Source: Baylisascaris procyonis (lineage: Eukaryota > Nematoda > Chromadorea > Rhabditida > Ascarididae). Taken from it: a stretch of DNA of 64,000 nt. The notes under the pieces were generated by a model. That model made no database searches and was not told where the DNA came from. It saw only the letters and a list, made by a program, of their open reading frames with translations. Below, piece after piece: positions 59,940 through 64,000 of the stretch (the first letter of the stretch is position 1; the number at the start of each line of letters is the position of its first letter). The translations under genes were made by a program, and so were the position numbers. Location: the NCBI GenBank assembly GCA_037389465.1, contig JAZARR010000159.1:6044501-6108500 (forward strand), in the 5' to 3' direction.

Positions 59940-62900
59940 GGTTGTCTTGCACCAATATTTTTTATTGGCTTAGCCTCTCAGCGATAGCATTTTTAGTCCT
60001 CAGATGAATAGACAGAAGAAAATTGGCTTGTATGAAAGCAGAGCGAATTTTATTTAAATGTCTGATAGTGGTTGGCCAAGTTATTTGAGTTCTTTACATG
60101 TTGTAGTTATTTTCAGGTTTCTTCACAGTAGTTCAATGAGTGCGCAAAATGACCGCAATTTAACGGACGTAGCTATGTGACGGCTGTGCTCTGCCTTCAT
60201 CCTTCAACGTCTACCCGACTCTTGATATAGGATGGCTGTGTGAATAGTTTTGTGCTTTTGGATGAATTCAGTCTTGCTGTATTTTACGATGGTTAATAGT
60301 GCTTCTTTTCGTGATTGTGGAATCGATGGTAAATGATGCAATGTCTGTACTTTGTCGGTTCGATCTTTCATTTTATTTTGGGGATGAAGAGATGCGTCTA
60401 GAAATGAGACCGTGTGGAATTGCGCTTCCAGCACATTTCAAAGAAAGCAGTGCGTTGCTTAATGTAAACTAATGGCAAAGCAATAATCACAGCAAACGTA
60501 TGACACAACTTCATGTTTGAAAAGGTGCTCTTCGGTCACTTTAAACTATTTTATTCTATTGGGTGATGTCATCAATTTTCGTGCGCTCTGGAGTTTCTGT
60601 TTGCTTCCGAGAATAGTGAATGTAGTGATATAAGTGGAATTTTTAATATTATAATCGCTGAGTTGGGCTCAATCCAAATGTGCATCGTGTGGTTTGTCGC
60701 TGCGATATTACACTATAAAATTATTCCTATTTATTGCTGACAGTCATATCTCAACGACGAAACATCTGATGAATACTTGTGTCAGACCAATATTTCTTTC
60801 ATGTAAATGCTATCTTTTTATCATGCACCTTTGAGAATTGTGGTTTATAGCGGATATACGTGAAGCTTTGATTGTCGCATTGTCATGTTTGAAGTAGCAA
60901 TTCGATCGTCGAATCGTCCAATTTTTCAATTTGTGCAAAGCTGTTATGTTGTTATTTTATTCCTTGTATACGCAGCAGTAAGCACCAATTTGAACACTAG
61001 CAGTCAGTATTGTCAGTTGGGTTGGAAGTTAGATTGTACCGTTTGTACCTCTGATCTATGTTGTTATTATTAGCAATTGTCACTTAAGGAGTTCCTAGCA
61101 GGTTATCAATTGGTATTTTGAGTTCAGTTTTCTATTCTTCTTAACCACTCAGCTGTTCGTTTTATTGTCTCACTCGTCAGCGAATGTGACAAGTTCGTTT
61201 TTGTTAAGCTTTTTAAGTCCTCATATCTTTCTCTATTCCATCACATTCCGTCGTTTTTGTTTTTTTTTTTAATTCTCGGATTTACTAGTTGCCGACAGTA
61301 ATCTGTGTTGCTCATGAATCGCCATTACGTTCTCAGTTTACAGACTATGTTAAGTAAAGTTTCTTCTGTTTGATTGCGTTGATCCACTGCAGTATGCATT
61401 TATCGGCCCGATCGTACAAATTTCTCACGGAAACGTTCACCCTTCGATATAACTGGTGGAAATTTAATTGTGAGCTTGGGTTATGTTGATCGAAGAAACT
61501 CATTAAGACCTCTCTTGTATTAAGTGCACAGTGGATGGCGAAAACAGCCACCGAGGAGCAATTTATGTGCATATAAATCTCGAGCTAGAGCAGAACACCA
61601 CTCAACGTCCTGGCTATCAGCCAGCACGAGGAGATGTAAAGAAACCCCTTCAAAAAAGATCTCGAGTGATGATATTTTTTGCTCTATCCTCTTAACCGAT
61701 CTCAATCTGTAAATGCGTAAATGTGAAATATGAAACTCGAATAAATTCAATATTTATCAGCAACTTTTTTAACAATGTAATCAGCAGCAACTGCAACAGC
61801 AATAAAACAGAAAAACATCGTTCGTTAATAAGAGAATCGAATAAAAACTTTAAAACTGATAGAGTCGTTATGCAACGACAATTTCAAATAGATAAACATA
61901 TCAATAGATTTTCTGTCACATGAATGAATAAAAATTAAAGATCATAATAGGGAACAAACACCGGCATAATAGACAACTATTTAATAACGATTAAGAAAAC
62001 ATAATACCCGCCCACAAGAGGAAGGCAGAACACACGCTTCGATCTTTCGGCGTTTCCCACTTACGCTACCTTCCAATGAATGATTTTTGAAATAGAATCA
62101 CAGATCGGTATGTAAAAGCATACTAATTTGTGTGATTGCGGCTTTATTACTTTTTTTAAATGCAGTTACGCACATCTGGAGAGAAGGAAATCGGCCTTCG
62201 GGTATGCCACTTCTTTAGTCATTCCCTTCGCCAATGGAAGGCCCGCAAACAACGCAGAGGTTGAGTTTTAAGTAAAAAAGAATTTTGCACATGAAAATAT
62301 TTGCTGCACTGCACATGGAAACTATCATCACTTAGAGATATTTGAAATTTTTGATTACGAGCATCACATAATGACCGACGTTTTATGATATATTTGAACC
62401 AGTGCAACCAACGTTTACGATTCATATAATACACCAAACTATTCGATTGCTAGTGGAATATGCTTTGAGGTAGAATCGGCATAACTTAAAACTAGCAATT
62501 TTTCAAATTTTTTAGCACCATCTCTTGATAAACGCCAATCAAAAATTTCATGCCTGAAAATTTTTTGGCATGCTGAGCAAATCCAATAATGAAGTAATTC
62601 CAGTAATGAGAACTGAGAATAAATCTCAAGAACGTTATACACTGGCTCATAACAATAATAACCATAGAAACTATCACGAAATATAGCAGGAGCATCGACT
62701 GCTGTACAAAATATAACACATCAATTACCACACTTCCTCAAATAATGGGGGTCATGAGAACATAAAACATAATGTTAGGCACCACCATTAGCATGTCCGA
62801 GACATTATTAAGTAACGACTATTGCAACTCGCATAAAAAAGAAATAACTAAACTTTCCATCTTGGGCAACTCTTATTCAATGAATAAATCATTTCCACGC

Positions 62901-63114
62901 TATGTTGCATAGGTACTAATCTACAAAAACACTCCTCTCTACTAACATATTGCACTTCTTCTACTCAATGAACAATAATGGTTCAGTTGATTGATTCTAA
63001 AAAATAGGCGAAAGGCGCCCATGAAGCAACAGGTCATAAGAACGCTCTCATTGAGTATTTCACACTCAACACGCAGAACAACACATGCATCACATTGAAC
63101 ACATTTATATACAC

Positions 63115-63167
<53 letters not shown>

Positions 63168-63420
63168 AACAACGAAGAGAAAACTGCGACATATCGCAAT
63201 GAGCAGCAGTGATTTGCCGTTAGCCGTTATCAGCTAGCTGATGAAAGGACAGTTCGCTTATTGATATTTTTCCTTAATGCCCTCTATTGGCTTTTTCCAA
63301 TCGAACCTGACGAGTAAAAAGAGGAAAAAGTAAAACAAAAAAGGAACATAACATACTCGATTGTTCAGTATAAATCGGTATTTCGTCGATGTTACTATTC
63401 AAATTTTTCCCACTACTGCT
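59940..63420. other. Region between the hyccin-like gene and the kinase gene, no gene seen
   Basis: AT-rich, with domain-free open frames below 90 codons on both strands (for example overlapping frames at 61,520-61,750). It probably includes 3' UTR sequence of both convergent genes. I found no RNA gene or mobile element. Confidence 0.6.
63117..63165. repeat. (TA)n microsatellite
   Basis: About 24 TA units downstream of the kinase gene, the third long TA array in the window. Confidence 0.95.
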
Positions 63421-63422
63421 CA

Positions 63423-63428
63423 TTTATT
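63423..63428 (-). terminator. Possible polyadenylation signal of the kinase gene
   Basis: AATAAA on the minus strand (TTTATT on plus), about 295 nt past the kinase stop codon. It is plausible by position only. Confidence 0.35.
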
Positions 63429-63721
63429 CTTATTGATTGAGAAGTGAAAATAAATTATTCAATAAACAAAAAAATGGGCAGCTATAGGGAAGATCATGAG
63501 AAAGAAGAGATGATCAGCTTAGAGTAGCTTTCATTTTTCAAAAGAGCGTGAATGCAGCACAATTCCACCGGTATGCATTGCTTCCCAAACTGTCAACGCG
63601 GACAGATATTTCAATAAAACTATTAGCTGACGCTAAAAGAGAGCTGCAAACGAAGGAATTCAACGACAAGCGAATATTCAAAACGACAGTAATTACTGAT
63701 AACAAGAAAGCATAGAGATGC

Positions 63722-63963
63722 TTACGAGCATGAACTTGCATCTAAAGTCATTGCGCCAAGTGCTGTAGTTACGGGTGCTTGCATATTGATACCTTGAAGC
63801 ACCGATTCGCGCTCTCGCTCGGCAACGCCCATCACCTCTTTGATGAACGCGCCCATATCGAAATGCCGCTCATTCCTTGCCGCCTCAAGAAACGCGTGTG
63901 CTAACAAATCTGGATATTTGGGTCGTTGATTATAATCCTTTGTCAGGCTGAAATATCCATCAA
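63722..63963 (-). CDS. MAP kinase kinase (MKK4/MKK7 class), C-terminal exon, gene continues off the right edge
   Basis: A dual-specificity kinase that activates JNK-type MAP kinases in the cytoplasm. After an acceptor TTTCTATGCAG the exon encodes VDGYFSLTKDYNQRPKYPDL, then LAHAFLEAARNERHFDMGAF and IKEVM. TKD...RPKY...LL.H.F matches kinase subdomain XI of MKK4/MKK7, with the conserved Arg of RPKY present. MKK3/6 types usually have RPTY. About 35 residues of Ser/Ala-rich tail follow to TAA at 63722-63724. The rest of the kinase domain lies outside the window. MKK4 and MKK7 cannot be separated from this exon. Confidence 0.75.
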
Positions 63964-64000
63964 CTGCATAGAAATGCCTCAAGCATTATCCAGTTAGACT

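Noticed and set aside
1..64000. CRISPR arrays, bacterial operons, tRNA/rRNA genes, biosynthetic clusters
   Set aside because: No spaced direct repeats, no Shine-Dalgarno-led gene series and no cloverleaf or rRNA core sequence was recognised by eye. The gene structure is eukaryotic.

Overview
This is a eukaryotic, AT-rich genomic window dominated by introns. It most likely comes from a nematode, probably a clade V/strongylid-type species with long introns. The evidence is many short exons (49-293 nt) bounded by GT...AG introns with TTTTCAG/TTTNCAG-like acceptors, a bare 3' splice acceptor 10 nt before the first ATG of the main gene (a spliced-leader type site), and no bacterial gene organisation. 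The species cannot be named from the sequence alone.

Layout. Positions 1-9,790 have no gene I can defend, only simple repeats, a short tandem duplication and one weak exon-like stretch. Positions 9,801-43,639 (+) carry one complete gene for phosphoribosylformylglycinamidine synthase (FGAM synthase, PFAS). I resolved it into 26 exons whose splice phases all agree, giving 1,333 residues. Its 8-kb first intron holds a complete, young, antisense LTR retrotransposon (13,834-17,953) with near-identical LTRs, a 5-bp target duplication and one Gag-protease ORF but no reverse transcriptase or integrase. Positions 43,640-50,890 are intergenic; they contain a degraded second retroelement (about 48,870-49,770, minus) and one orphan exon-like stretch. 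Positions 50,896 to about 59,900 (+) hold a second multi-exon gene. Several segments resemble the hyccin/FAM126 family in order, and its downstream exons form a phase-consistent chain, but the 5' end and some junctions are unresolved. Positions 59,900-63,720 show no gene. The right edge carries the last exon, on the minus strand, of a MAP kinase kinase (MKK4/MKK7 class) that runs off the window.

How the genes relate: they are unrelated housekeeping and signalling genes (de novo purine synthesis, probable plasma-membrane phosphoinositide scaffold, JNK-type kinase cascade). The spacing (over 7 kb between PFAS and the hyccin-like gene) gives no sign of an operon. The hyccin-like gene and the kinase are convergent. 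I did not see a novel multi-gene system. The most noteworthy items are the Gag-protease-only retrotransposon and the structural puzzles of the hyccin-like gene.
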